Source of the DNA: Microcoleus vaginatus WJT46-NPBG5 | Lineage (GTDB): Bacteria; Cyanobacteriota; Cyanobacteriia; Cyanobacteriales; Oscillatoriaceae | Assembly (NCBI GenBank): GCA_019359355.1 | Contig: JAHHHM010000014.1 | Span: forward strand, 114,882-178,881 | Direction: 5' to 3' | Length of the DNA stretch: 64,000 nucleotides | In this document: positions 33,723-41,678 of the stretch, in pieces | Layout of the letters: each line of letters starts with the position of its first letter | Position numbering within the stretch: position 1 is the stretch's first letter | Program-made: the position numbers and the translations under genes | Notes under the pieces: model-generated | Seen by the model: the letters and a program-made list of their open reading frames with translations, nothing else | Databases searched by the model: none | Told to the model about the DNA's origin: nothing

Positions 33723-34085
33723 CTTTTTGTGAACCAATAGAGGCGAAAAAGTTAATCAAAACAGGTGCCGGTTTTTCCAAGCGCAACCGACTGGAAACTA
33801 TAAGCAATTAAAATACAATTGCCGTAGCCTCAGACTTGAAAAAAATTGGTTTTCCTTAAATTGGCTATTTAATAAATTGGTTGTAATTATTGTTGCGCTG
33901 CATAAATTTTGGATAAGGAGATGTTGTGCCGACGGCAACACCCAATAAAATTGACTCTATTTTTATTTGAAATTAGAGGCTTTATCTTGTCACAAATTAA
34001 AAACAGTTGACCGCCAATCCCAACGGAAGAGGAGGAAATTGGAAAGCCCTTGCTTGTTAAGCATTAAGCAAGGGCTTTCAGAGAA
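33723..34085. other. 363-base convergent spacer
   Basis: This lies between the stop of the cheB-like gene and the stop of the minus-strand 34086 gene. It contains GCCGG elements, an AT-rich stretch and the 14-bp hairpin at 34042-34079. No gene is visible. Confidence 0.45.
34042..34079. terminator. 14-bp hairpin, probable bidirectional terminator
   Basis: GAAAGCCCTTGCTT (34042-34055) is perfectly complementary to 34066-34079, with a 10-base loop. It lies seven bases beyond the stop of the minus-strand gene at 34086 and faces the cheB-like gene from the other side. There is no T-run on either strand, so termination is inferred from position. Confidence 0.5.
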
Positions 34086-34415
34086 TTACCACCAAACTCT
34101 ATTGCCATCTTCATCAACGCGAGCTTGTCGGATTACATCAGAAATTGCTTCAGCGTCGTGTACATGGTGGAGCGCCTTTTTCTCACCATCCGGGTATTCT
34201 ACAATAAAGTAAGTCGGTACTGTAATCTGATCCCCTGTAATATCAGGTGAATCTACCGCCACTTGCTTAGCCTTTTCTTCAATAGTTTGAGGCTCAGGAG
34301 AAATAACATCTCCCGGATTTGCAGTTAAGTTTTTTTCCTTCGCTGTCGGCTCTGTGCGGGAATGCCAATCTTCGCTGACTGGTTGATTTATTGGCTTATT
34401 ACTTTGTTGTTTCAT
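34086..34415 (-). CDS. Small hypothetical protein
   Basis: This 109-residue protein has a low-complexity, disordered first half (Gln, Pro, Lys, Glu-rich; KQQSNKPINQPVSEDWHSRTEP) and a structured C-terminal part, ITVPTYFIVEYPDGEKKALHHVHDAEAISDVIRQARV with VWW at the end. The family is unknown. It is bounded by the hairpin downstream and a 650-base spacer upstream, so it is probably a monocistronic gene. Confidence 0.6.
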   Translation of the reverse strand: MKQQSNKPINQPVSEDWHSRTEPTAKEKNLTANPGDVISPEPQTIEEKAKQVAVDSPDITGDQITVPTYFIVEYPDGEKKALHHVHDAEAISDVIRQARVDEDGNRVWW

Positions 34416-35066
34416 GGCTGTTTTAAGGGTTTCAAAACTTTTTACTTACTGAATTAAGTCTAGGGAATCTCACAGGAAAATGGCTCTTTCAAAAGAATGA
34501 GTTTGTAAAAAAAGCAAAATATTAGGGCTTAAAAGGTAAATATCTGTCAAACCTGTGGTGGCAAAATGTTCCAGCCTAACTTCATTCGGCGCGATTTGCT
34601 GTAAAGCATTTTTGATTAAAAAGCACATACAAACTTAATATCAGGCTCATTCTTTAGATAGAAGTGCCTTCACTCGCTAGGAAGAGGGGTGAGCGAGCCG
34701 GCTTTGCTACTATTGAGTATTGTTAAAATATAAATAACGATTATAGAAGTTTTTACTTAGTGATGATACTAAGTAATTGTTGAAGCCGGCATCACGGGTT
34801 AAATTCAGTGCCGGTGCCTTCTACACAGCATTTTTTGACCTGAATGGTCTCAATTTAAGAAAACAAGCTGACAGATGAGCTTGCCGGGTAAAGTAATGCG
34901 AAACTCAACACAGATAAGTCGTTCAGATGTGGGATTGCTCAGCTTATCCGAGATTTTGAAATTGGCCAAAAAAACCTTGAAACTTATAAAAATAAGCAAA
35001 GTTGAATCTGTGCAGAGGTTAAGACTTTAAAAAAAGCAGAGGAAACAATTGAAATGGCAGAGAACT
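34416..35066. other. 651-base spacer
   Basis: This AT-rich, gene-free region separates the start of the minus-strand 34086 gene from the stop of the J-domain gene. It contains GCCGG elements and no clear terminator, RNA or repeat. Confidence 0.4.
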
Positions 35067-35690
35067 TCAAAAAATCTTCTCCAACCGGCGGAAATCTCGT
35101 TCCACTTCAGACCACAAAGAACGATTGTGAGGGTCGGTACGGAGGGCTTTTTTCAGATAAATTCTTGCCTTATCGAGCTGTTTCTCACCAATTAAGTAAC
35201 GACCCCAGCGCTGATAAGCGATCGCCTGCCATTGCCGCACTTCGGAATCGTAGGGAAGACGTTGCGCTAACCCTTCAACAAGTGCGATCGCACGAGGAAA
35301 GCGTTGCGATTTCAGTAAATACTGCAACTGTATATACGAATTTTCCTTCATCTGCCGCTCAAAGTCTGACAGTTGGCAGTTTTCTTGAAACTTTGGTTCT
35401 TTGGGAGTCACTTGGGTTGCCGCCGGCTGCCGGCGCACCGTTACCATCGGCTCTTTTTTAGCTGCCGGTGTTGTTTGCGGCTGCCGCACCACTTCGGGTT
35501 CTGGCTTGGCAACTTCTAACAGCACCTTATACGCCTCATGCAGCCGAATAAATTTCTCATGGGCGAATCGGTCGCTGGTGTTTACATCCGGGTGATAAAG
35601 CCGCGCCAGACGCCGGAAAGACGCCTTCACATCCGCTTGACTCGCTTTTGAAGTCAACCCCAACAGTCGGTAGCAGTCTGCAATGTTCAT
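35067..35690 (-). CDS. J-domain protein with TPR-like C-terminus
   Basis: The 207-residue protein has an N-terminal J domain, MNIADCYRLLGLTSKASQADVKASFRRLARLYHPDVNT. The HPD at 32-34 activates Hsp70. A Pro/Lys-rich linker (70-105) follows, then TPR-like helices (PRAIALVEGLAQRLPYDSEVRQWQAIAYQRWGRYLIGEKQLDKARIYLKKALRTDPHN). It lacks the Gly/Phe and zinc-finger regions of true DnaJ, so it is a type III J protein that recruits DnaK to a bound partner. It lies downstream of clpP3-clpR on the same strand, separated by a terminator-like hairpin ending 11 bases before its ATG. GGAAG four bases before the ATG is the only ribosome-binding site. Confidence 0.9.
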   Translation of the reverse strand: MNIADCYRLLGLTSKASQADVKASFRRLARLYHPDVNTSDRFAHEKFIRLHEAYKVLLEVAKPEPEVVRQPQTTPAAKKEPMVTVRRQPAATQVTPKEPKFQENCQLSDFERQMKENSYIQLQYLLKSQRFPRAIALVEGLAQRLPYDSEVRQWQAIAYQRWGRYLIGEKQLDKARIYLKKALRTDPHNRSLWSEVERDFRRLEKIF

Positions 35691-35701
35691 TCACTTCCAC
35701 G

Positions 35702-35736
35702 AAAAAGGCAGAATCTCTCTTTATAAAGATTCTGCC
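35702..35736 (-). terminator. Terminator-like hairpin directly before the J-domain gene
   Basis: On the minus strand GGCAGAATCT pairs with AGATTCTGCC (35707-35716 with 35727-35736, 10 bp perfect, 10-base loop), followed by TTTTT (35706-35702). Only 11 bases separate the T-run from the ATG at 35690. It may terminate clpP transcripts, or attenuate the J-domain gene. Confidence 0.65.
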
Positions 35737-35882
35737 ACGCTTATTTATATCTGAGAACAAATCTAACAAGGGCAACCCTTACAGGACTTGTGCTTTTGAG
35801 AAGCAGGGGGAGAGGGGGAAAAATAAAACCGCTCTGACCCCCGCCAGGTTGCGTCAGTCTTACCCCAAATCATGCCGGTGTT

Positions 35883-36479
35883 TTAGGCGGGACGCTCTTC
35901 AATGACTCGGTCGATCAAACCGTATTCTTTCGCCTCTTGAGCAGACATGAAATAATCGCGGTCGGTATCCTTCTCAATTTTAGAGAGGGGTTGGCCGGTT
36001 CGCTGTACCATCATGTCATTGAGTTGCTGGCGAGTCCGGATGATCTCTCTGGCTTCAATTTCGATGTCTGAAGCTTGTCCTTGCGCACCGCCAAGGGGTT
36101 GGTGGATCATGATCCGGGCGTGGGGAAGTGCGAGTCGCTTCCCTTTGGTGCCGGCAGTGAGGAGGAACGCACCCATTGAGGCTGCCATTCCCACACAAAT
36201 TGTCACCACATCTGATTTAATGTGCTGCATTGTGTCATAAATCGCCAAGCCGGCTGTTACCGAACCGCCCGGAGAATTGATGTACAAAAGAATATCTTTG
36301 CCTTGATCCTCGGAATCTAAATAAAGCATCCGAGCGATGATAGAATTTGCGACTCCATCATTCACTTCTCGACTTAGGAAAATAATTCTTTCCAGAGAAA
36401 GGCGAGTGTAGATATCAATCCACTGGGTGTAAGGTTGGCCAGGGAGGCGGTAGGGAACTTGAGGAATACCAATGGGCAT
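35883..36479 (-). CDS. clpP3: ATP-dependent Clp protease proteolytic subunit
   Basis: ClpP3 is a serine peptidase subunit of the ClpP3/R core of cyanobacteria, which partners a Clp ATPase to degrade proteins. It is 198 residues. The triad is visible: Ser101 in GMAASMGAF, His126 in IMIHQPLGG and Asp175 in [10 protein letters not shown]. It is the second gene of a unit with clpR, 31 bases downstream. The numbering clpP3 is inferred from the clpR-clpP3 gene order known in cyanobacteria. It is followed by the hairpin before the J-domain gene. Confidence 0.93.
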   Translation of the reverse strand: MPIGIPQVPYRLPGQPYTQWIDIYTRLSLERIIFLSREVNDGVANSIIARMLYLDSEDQGKDILLYINSPGGSVTAGLAIYDTMQHIKSDVVTICVGMAASMGAFLLTAGTKGKRLALPHARIMIHQPLGGAQGQASDIEIEAREIIRTRQQLNDMMVQRTGQPLSKIEKDTDRDYFMSAQEAKEYGLIDRVIEERPA

Positions 36480-36510
36480 AGGAGTCTCTTGCTTTTAGCG
36501 GGTATACAAC

Positions 36511-37197
36511 TCAGGCTATAGCGGGGACAGGTGTAGGCAGGTCTTTAGAACTTTCTAAAACCCGGTCGATCAAGCCATATTCTTTGGCTTGGTAGGGGGT
36601 CATGTAGAACATTCTGTCCATATCTTTGGCAATTTTTTCAGCCGGCTGTTCCGTATTTTTCGCGAAAATCTCCACGATTGTCGCTTTATTTGCCAAGACT
36701 TCTTTTGCCCGGATTTGAATGTCTGTGGCTTGACCCCGTGTGCGGCTGCGAGCTTGGTGCAGAATGATCGTAGCGTGGGGCAAACTCGCTCTACATCCTT
36801 TCGTGCCGGCTGATAAAATCATTGCTGCCGTGCCCATTGCCTGACCCAAACAAATGGTATGAACGGGAGGCTTTATGTAACTAATGGTGTCACAGATTGC
36901 AAAGGCTTCTGTTTCAAAACCAATGGAATCTCCACCATACCAAGAAGTGCCGGTAGAGTTGATGTAGATATAAATAGGCTTCTCTGGGTCATCGTATTGC
37001 AAATAGAGCAATTGGGCAATAATTAGCTCTGTTACGTCTACCCCTAGCTGATCTTTATACTCATCTGGTGAAACTAGCGGCAGTCCCAGATAAACAATGC
37101 GTTCCTTCAATAAAAGGGACGGTAAATCTGGCGGGGGTGTCCTATAGTAGGCATCTCCGTATTGGCTCGATTGAACAGCCTTGATGGGTGAGTTCAT
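36511..37197 (-). CDS. clpR: Clp protease subunit ClpR (catalytically inactive)
   Basis: This 228-residue ClpP homologue has lost two triad residues. The catalytic Ser position in GQAMGTAAM is Gly122, and the Asp position in DMDRMFYMT is Met196, while the His (ILHQ, His147) remains. ClpR is the known inactive subunit in the cyanobacterial ClpP3/R core. A 20-residue N-terminal extension (VQSSQYGDAYYRTPPPDLPSLL) precedes the ClpP fold. It is the first gene of the clpR-clpP3 unit. The divergent VWA gene starts 240 bases away on the other strand, so the intergenic space holds both promoters. Confidence 0.93.
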   Translation of the reverse strand: MNSPIKAVQSSQYGDAYYRTPPPDLPSLLLKERIVYLGLPLVSPDEYKDQLGVDVTELIIAQLLYLQYDDPEKPIYIYINSTGTSWYGGDSIGFETEAFAICDTISYIKPPVHTICLGQAMGTAAMILSAGTKGCRASLPHATIILHQARSRTRGQATDIQIRAKEVLANKATIVEIFAKNTEQPAEKIAKDMDRMFYMTPYQAKEYGLIDRVLESSKDLPTPVPAIA

Positions 37198-37437
37198 TGC
37201 TGATGGTTGCCTGAAATGATGACACTATCTCTAACATAGTAGCGTGATGGTGTGAACGCAGGAGGAACGGTCGAGGAGTAATTTCACTACCGGCAGATGC
37301 CATCGTCATTTTCTCGCCCCCTAGCCTATGCTGAGTAATAACAAGATGGCTCGAAAGCGCTGGCGCTCTGCGTAACGCTAGTATTTGGCTATGATGTCAT
37401 TCCTATCGGTGTTGAGTTTCGCAGGAACGATTTGATT

Positions 37438-38676
37438 ATGAAAGTGAGTTTGCAACCGGCCTTAAATGATTCTAACGTTGATGCCACTCAGGCAAGCAGC
37501 CAGCGTCAGCTATCGATTTCGATCTCTGCGATCGCTGCTGAGATGGATCGCAATGTGCCGCTCAACTTGTGTCTGATTTTGGATCACAGTGGTTCGATGA
37601 GTGGGCGACCCTTGGAAACTGTGAAACAGGCAGCGCATCGCCTTGTGGATAGGCTAAATCCGGGTGATCGCCTCTCGGTGGTGGCGTTTGACCACAGAGC
37701 TAAAGTCATTGTCTCAAATCAGGCGATTGAAGATCGGGGGCGGATTAAAAAGCAGATTGATAAACTTCATCCTGAAGGCGGGACTGCCATTGATGAGGGG
37801 TTGAAACTAGGGATTGACGAACTAGCTAAAGGTAAAAAAGATAGAATTTCCCAAGCGTTTCTCCTCACAGATGGCGAGAATGAACATGGGGATAATAACC
37901 GTTGTTTGAAGCTGGCTCAACTGGCAACTGAACACAAACTCACGCTGAATACGCTGGGGTTTGGTGATCACTGGAATCAAGATGTTTTGGAAAAGATTGC
38001 TGATGCTGCCGGCGGCAATTTGGCTTATATTGAGCGTCCTGATCAAGCGGTGGATGTGTTTAGCCGGCTGTTCAGCCGCATTCAATCGGTGGGACTCACA
38101 AATGCTTACCTGCTGCTGTCATTAATGCCGAAGGTGCGCCTCGCGGAACTCAAGCCGATTGCTCAGGTGATCCCCGATGCGATTGAATTGCCGGTGCAGA
38201 GAGAGGCAGATCGGATTGTGGTGCGTTTGGGAGACTTAATGAAGGATGCACCGAGAGTAATTTTGGCGAACCTTTACCTTGCTCAACTGGCACAAGGCCG
38301 GCAAACGATTGCCAATCTGCAAATCCGTTATGATGACCCTGCTGCCGGTGTTGAAGGTGTGCTCTCGGAAGTGGTGCCGGTGGATGCTAACTTCCTGAGT
38401 GTTTACCAGCCGGCAATTAACCCAGAAGTGCAAAAGCACATTCTCGCTTTGGCAAAATACCGGCAAACTCAACTGGCAGAGGCGAAATTACAACAGGGAG
38501 ATCGGGCCGGTGCCGCTACAATGTTGCAAACGGCTGCAAAAACGGCGCTGCAAATGGGAGATAAAGGTGCAGCGACGGTGTTGCAAAGCAGTGCAACGCA
38601 GTTGCAATCAGGGGAAGAACTCTCAGAAGCTGATCGCAAGAAAACTCGGATTGTGTCTAAAACTGTTTTGCAATAG
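37438..38676 (+). CDS. VWA-domain protein
   Basis: The 412-residue protein has a von Willebrand A domain (about 40-225). The MIDAS is LILDHSGSMSG (Asp49, Ser51, Ser53), with the Thr in GGTAIDEGL and the Asp in LLTDGEN, so it should bind a metal and a partner protein. A beta-rich region (about 230-335) and a helical C-terminal tail with TPR-like character (KYRQTQLAEAKLQQGDRAGAATML) follow. There is no signal peptide or membrane segment, so it is cytosolic. Its partner is unknown. ATG 37438 is preferred over the in-frame TTG six bases upstream. A hairpin at 38715 ends the unit. Confidence 0.88.
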   Translation: MKVSLQPALNDSNVDATQASSQRQLSISISAIAAEMDRNVPLNLCLILDHSGSMSGRPLETVKQAAHRLVDRLNPGDRLSVVAFDHRAKVIVSNQAIEDRGRIKKQIDKLHPEGGTAIDEGLKLGIDELAKGKKDRISQAFLLTDGENEHGDNNRCLKLAQLATEHKLTLNTLGFGDHWNQDVLEKIADAAGGNLAYIERPDQAVDVFSRLFSRIQSVGLTNAYLLLSLMPKVRLAELKPIAQVIPDAIELPVQREADRIVVRLGDLMKDAPRVILANLYLAQLAQGRQTIANLQIRYDDPAAGVEGVLSEVVPVDANFLSVYQPAINPEVQKHILALAKYRQTQLAEAKLQQGDRAGAATMLQTAAKTALQMGDKGAATVLQSSATQLQSGEELSEADRKKTRIVSKTVLQ

Positions 38677-38714
38677 AAATGCCGGTGAAAATTTCAGGCT
38701 GGTTTTTTTAAGGC

Positions 38715-38750
38715 AAGGAACGCAAAGGAAAATTTCTCTTTGCGTTCCTT
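38715..38750 (+). terminator. 13-bp hairpin after the VWA gene
   Basis: AAGGAACGCAAAG (38715-38727) and CTTTGCGTTCCTT (38738-38750) pair perfectly across a 10-base loop, about 39 bases past the stop. It lacks a pure T-run, but TACTGTTATTTTT follows. Confidence 0.55.
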
Positions 38751-38915
38751 TACTGTTATTTTTGTCTTCGTCTGGCTGCCGGCAAGACTCATGCATTTAG
38801 GAATATTTAGCAAAAATAATATCTGCAAGCTTTTAAGATTTGCTCAGGGCCGGCACAGACGAATCGAAATTATTTTAATGAACTTATCCTTACCATTTTT
38901 CCCAAATAAAAAATT

Positions 38916-38961
38916 ACTGCCCCAATTTACCGTGTTTAACGCGATATAAAGCTGGGGCAGT
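38916..38961 (-). terminator. Rho-independent terminator of the PIN/TRAM gene
   Basis: On the minus strand ACTGCCCCA pairs with TGGGGCAGT (38953-38961 with 38916-38924), followed by AATTTTTTATT. It lies about 60 bases past the stop of the gene ending at 39020. Confidence 0.65.
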
Positions 38962-39019
38962 TTAATTGTTGCAGCCGGCACAGATTTTCATTTGAAATTT
39001 ATGAGCCATTGCCTCCAAA

Positions 39020-40102
39020 TTAGCCAGTAACAGCTGATGCGTGGGGACGGGCAAAAATCATCCGACCTGCAGACGTTTGCAGTGCGGATGTCACGACGAC
39101 ACGCAGTTCACCACCAATGTGGATGCCGCCTTCTTCAACAACTACCATTGTGCCGTCTTCTAAATAACCAACTCCTTGGGCCGGTTCTTTCCCTTCTTTA
39201 ACGATTTTTAGGTCAATATTATCGCCAGGAAGATAAGTCGGGCGCACAGCTTGGGTTAAGTCATTGATATTCAACACCGGCACTTTTTGGACGCTGGCAA
39301 CTTTACTTAAGTTGTAGTCATTTGTCAGCAAGGTGCCGTTAATTTCTTGTGCCAAACGCACTAATTTAGCATCCACTGTGTTGATATCTTCGTAGTCTGC
39401 TGAATGGATCACAATCCGGTCTGGATAAGTTTCCATTAGCCGCTTGAGGATATCCAAACCGCGCCGGCCTCTCACGCGTTTTAAATCGTTAGAAGCATCA
39501 GCAACCAGTTGCAATTCCTGTAGCACAAACTGCGGTACAAGAATTTGCCCCTCAAGAAATCCAGTTTCTAGCAGCGGTTCAATGCGACCATCAATAATGC
39601 AGCTAGTATCTAAAACTTTAGTTGCCACCGGCTTGAGGGTGCCTTCTGCCATCAGTATGGCTTCCACACTGTTGGGATTGATCAAGCGTAAGAAAGCGCG
39701 ACCATGAGTGTCTGCCAAAGTAACGCCGGTGAAGGCAAACAAGATGCTGCCAACCACAGCCACTAAGGGTTTAATAAAGGCAAACTCACGGGGAATCGGC
39801 AGCAAGAAAAGCGGGGCCAGCATTAAGTTGGCGACTAATAAGCCAATGACTAAACCAACCGCACGCGTCAGTAGCATTTCTACCGGCATTTTGCGGATCT
39901 GCGATTCCATTCGCCGATAGGTGGTTTGCGCCGATAAGCCGACGGCAACGCCAATTAGCGCCCCAAAGCCGGTTGTTACCAAGCGCAACCCCTCTATGCT
40001 GGTTACCTGTTGCATCGCAGTGCTAGGAAGCAGTTCTACCCCGTAGAAACCGATTCCTGCTGCTGCTAGGATGAATGAAAGAATAATGATTGCATCAAGC
40101 AT
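39020..40102 (-). CDS. PIN/TRAM-domain membrane-anchored protein (YacL-like)
   Basis: The 360-residue protein begins with four hydrophobic segments (MLDAIIILSFILAAAGIGFY; LVTTGFGALIGVAVGL; LLTRAVGLVIGLLVANLMLAPLFLL; PLVAVVGSILFAFTGVTLA). The PIN domain follows: VLDTSCIIDGRIEPLLETGFLEG, then the acidic DLKRVRGRRGLDILKRL and LLTNDYNLSKVA, the DxT/N ribonuclease pattern. The C-terminal TRAM-like domain (GDNIDLKIVKEGKEPAQGVGYLEDGTMVVVEEGG) binds RNA. This layout matches the bacterial YacL family, thought to be a membrane-tethered RNase. The Rho-independent hairpin at 38916 ends its transcript. Confidence 0.92.
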   Translation of the reverse strand: MLDAIIILSFILAAAGIGFYGVELLPSTAMQQVTSIEGLRLVTTGFGALIGVAVGLSAQTTYRRMESQIRKMPVEMLLTRAVGLVIGLLVANLMLAPLFLLPIPREFAFIKPLVAVVGSILFAFTGVTLADTHGRAFLRLINPNSVEAILMAEGTLKPVATKVLDTSCIIDGRIEPLLETGFLEGQILVPQFVLQELQLVADASNDLKRVRGRRGLDILKRLMETYPDRIVIHSADYEDINTVDAKLVRLAQEINGTLLTNDYNLSKVASVQKVPVLNINDLTQAVRPTYLPGDNIDLKIVKEGKEPAQGVGYLEDGTMVVVEEGGIHIGGELRVVVTSALQTSAGRMIFARPHASAVTG

Positions 40103-40291
40103 CGTTTTGAACCGATAAATTTCGGAGTTAATTCCCTGGGGGGAATTTAGGAGCGAGTAGCCGTTAAACTCATCGCAAAGATAGGATTGGCTTTATTATA
40201 TCTTTAGAGGTTTTGCATTCGGTTTCCCATTTCCCCTCAGCAGTAGTAAAGATTACCGTAACATTTAGCAAATTCTAATTTTTTACCTCCC

Positions 40292-41602
40292 TTGAATAGT
40301 GCAATAGCTTATACTCCAACGCCTCCGGACTCTTTAATATCAGGTGTTCCGACTGCTGCCTACCTGCACATTCCCTTCTGCCGGCGTCGCTGCTATTACT
40401 GCGATTTTCCCGTTTCTGTAGTGGGGGATCGCAAAAATGGTGAGAATTCTGGCACAATTCAGCAATATGTTGAGATGCTGTTGCAGGAATTATACACAAC
40501 TTCAGCAACTTGTCAATTACCTCTCTGCCCAAAATCTCTGCCACTAGAGACAATTTTTTTTGGCGGCGGCACTCCCTCTCTGCTTTCAGCCGGCCAGATC
40601 ACGAGTATTTTGGAAGCACTTGACGGGCAGTTTGGCATAGCCGCCGGCGCTGAAATTTCGATGGAGATGGACCCAGGAACCTTTACCCTAGAACAACTCG
40701 AAGGCTATCGAACGGCTGGGGTAAATCGGGTAAGTTTAGGCGTGCAAGCGTTTCAGGATGAGCTGTTAGGTGTGTGTGGCCGTTCTCATACAGTTTCAGA
40801 CATTTTAGAAGCGGTGGAAATGCTTCGCCAGGTAGATTTTCACAATTTCAGTATCGACTTAATTTCTGGGTTGCCGCACCAAAACCTTGATCTGTGGAAA
40901 GCTTCACTAGAAGCGGCAGTGGCGATTTCACCGGCACATATTTCAAGTTACGATTTGATCGTTGAGCAAAATACGGCCTTTAATCGCTACTATCAAGCCG
41001 GTGTTCAGCCTTTACCTGGAGATGAAATGGCTGCCGAAATGTATCGGCTAGCGCAGAAAATCTTAACCAGTGCCGGTTACGAACATTACGAAATTTCTAA
41101 TTACGCGAAGCCCGGTTATCAATGCCGGCATAACCGAGTGTACTGGCAAAACCGGTCTTACTTTGGCTTTGGCATGGGCGCAACCAGTTATGTTCAAGGC
41201 CGGCGAATTACGCGACCTCGCAAGACGTGGGAATATTATGAATGGCTGCACTCGGAAGGCGCGAAGCAAAATGGGGCAAGCGAAATAGAGGATGCCGGCG
41301 CTGAGTCGTTCCAGGATATTCTGCTGGAAACTTTGATGTTGGGGTTACGGCTAGCAGAAGGGTTGAGCTTGTCAGGACTCGCAGAAAAATTTGGCACCGG
41401 CACCCTAGAAAAGATTGTGACGTGTTTGCAACCCTATCACCGGCAAGGATGGGTAGAAATCATAGATGCAGAAGGAATGCCGGTGAGCGTTCCCCTCGGA
41501 CAAAACCCGCCAACACTGGGCCAACTACGCCTGAGTGACCCGGAAGGATTCTTATTTTCTAATACCATTCTGGCCAGCCTGTTTCGTCAATTCAGTTCTT
41601 AA
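40292..41602 (+). CDS. hemW: Radical SAM heme chaperone HemW
   Basis: HemW is a heme-trafficking radical SAM protein related to coproporphyrinogen III dehydrogenase HemN. The 436-residue product has the 4Fe-4S motif CRRRCYYC (Cys30, Cys34, Cys37) after AYLHIPF, then FFGGGTPSLL, GVNRVSLGVQAFQDELL, SIDLISGLPHQ and the HemW-type HNRVYWQNRSYFGFGMGA. The coproporphyrinogen-specific features of HemN are not evident, so HemW is preferred. The start is a TTG at 40292, because no ATG precedes the core, though a weak ribosome-binding site makes it uncertain. The PIN/TRAM gene lies divergently, 190 bases away. Confidence 0.9.
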   Translation: MNSAIAYTPTPPDSLISGVPTAAYLHIPFCRRRCYYCDFPVSVVGDRKNGENSGTIQQYVEMLLQELYTTSATCQLPLCPKSLPLETIFFGGGTPSLLSAGQITSILEALDGQFGIAAGAEISMEMDPGTFTLEQLEGYRTAGVNRVSLGVQAFQDELLGVCGRSHTVSDILEAVEMLRQVDFHNFSIDLISGLPHQNLDLWKASLEAAVAISPAHISSYDLIVEQNTAFNRYYQAGVQPLPGDEMAAEMYRLAQKILTSAGYEHYEISNYAKPGYQCRHNRVYWQNRSYFGFGMGATSYVQGRRITRPRKTWEYYEWLHSEGAKQNGASEIEDAGAESFQDILLETLMLGLRLAEGLSLSGLAEKFGTGTLEKIVTCLQPYHRQGWVEIIDAEGMPVSVPLGQNPPTLGQLRLSDPEGFLFSNTILASLFRQFSS

Positions 41603-41650
41603 TATAAAGCAACTAAATTTACAATCCTTTTTAGAGAGAATTTGATTATC

Positions 41651-41672
41651 CTCAAGAAAGAACTTTCTTGAG
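41651..41672. promoter_or_regulatory. 22-bp palindrome just before the giant PAS kinase gene
   Basis: CTCAAGAAAG and its reverse complement flank AA (41651-41672), six bases before the ATG at 41679. It would cover the ribosome-binding site, and is a candidate operator or translational hairpin. Confidence 0.6.
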
Positions 41673-41678
41673 TGATTT

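Larger units (their letters stand above)
38677..39019. other. 343-base convergent spacer with two hairpins
   Basis: It lies between the VWA gene and the PIN/TRAM gene, both ending here. It contains a hairpin near each gene (38715-38750 and 38916-38961), and otherwise AT-rich sequence with no coding frame I trust. Confidence 0.5.

Noticed and set aside
35054..35461. Open frame of 135 codons on the plus strand
   Set aside because: It lies almost wholly opposite the J-domain gene, whose HPD motif and TPR pattern are clear. The plus-strand peptide has no recognisable motif.
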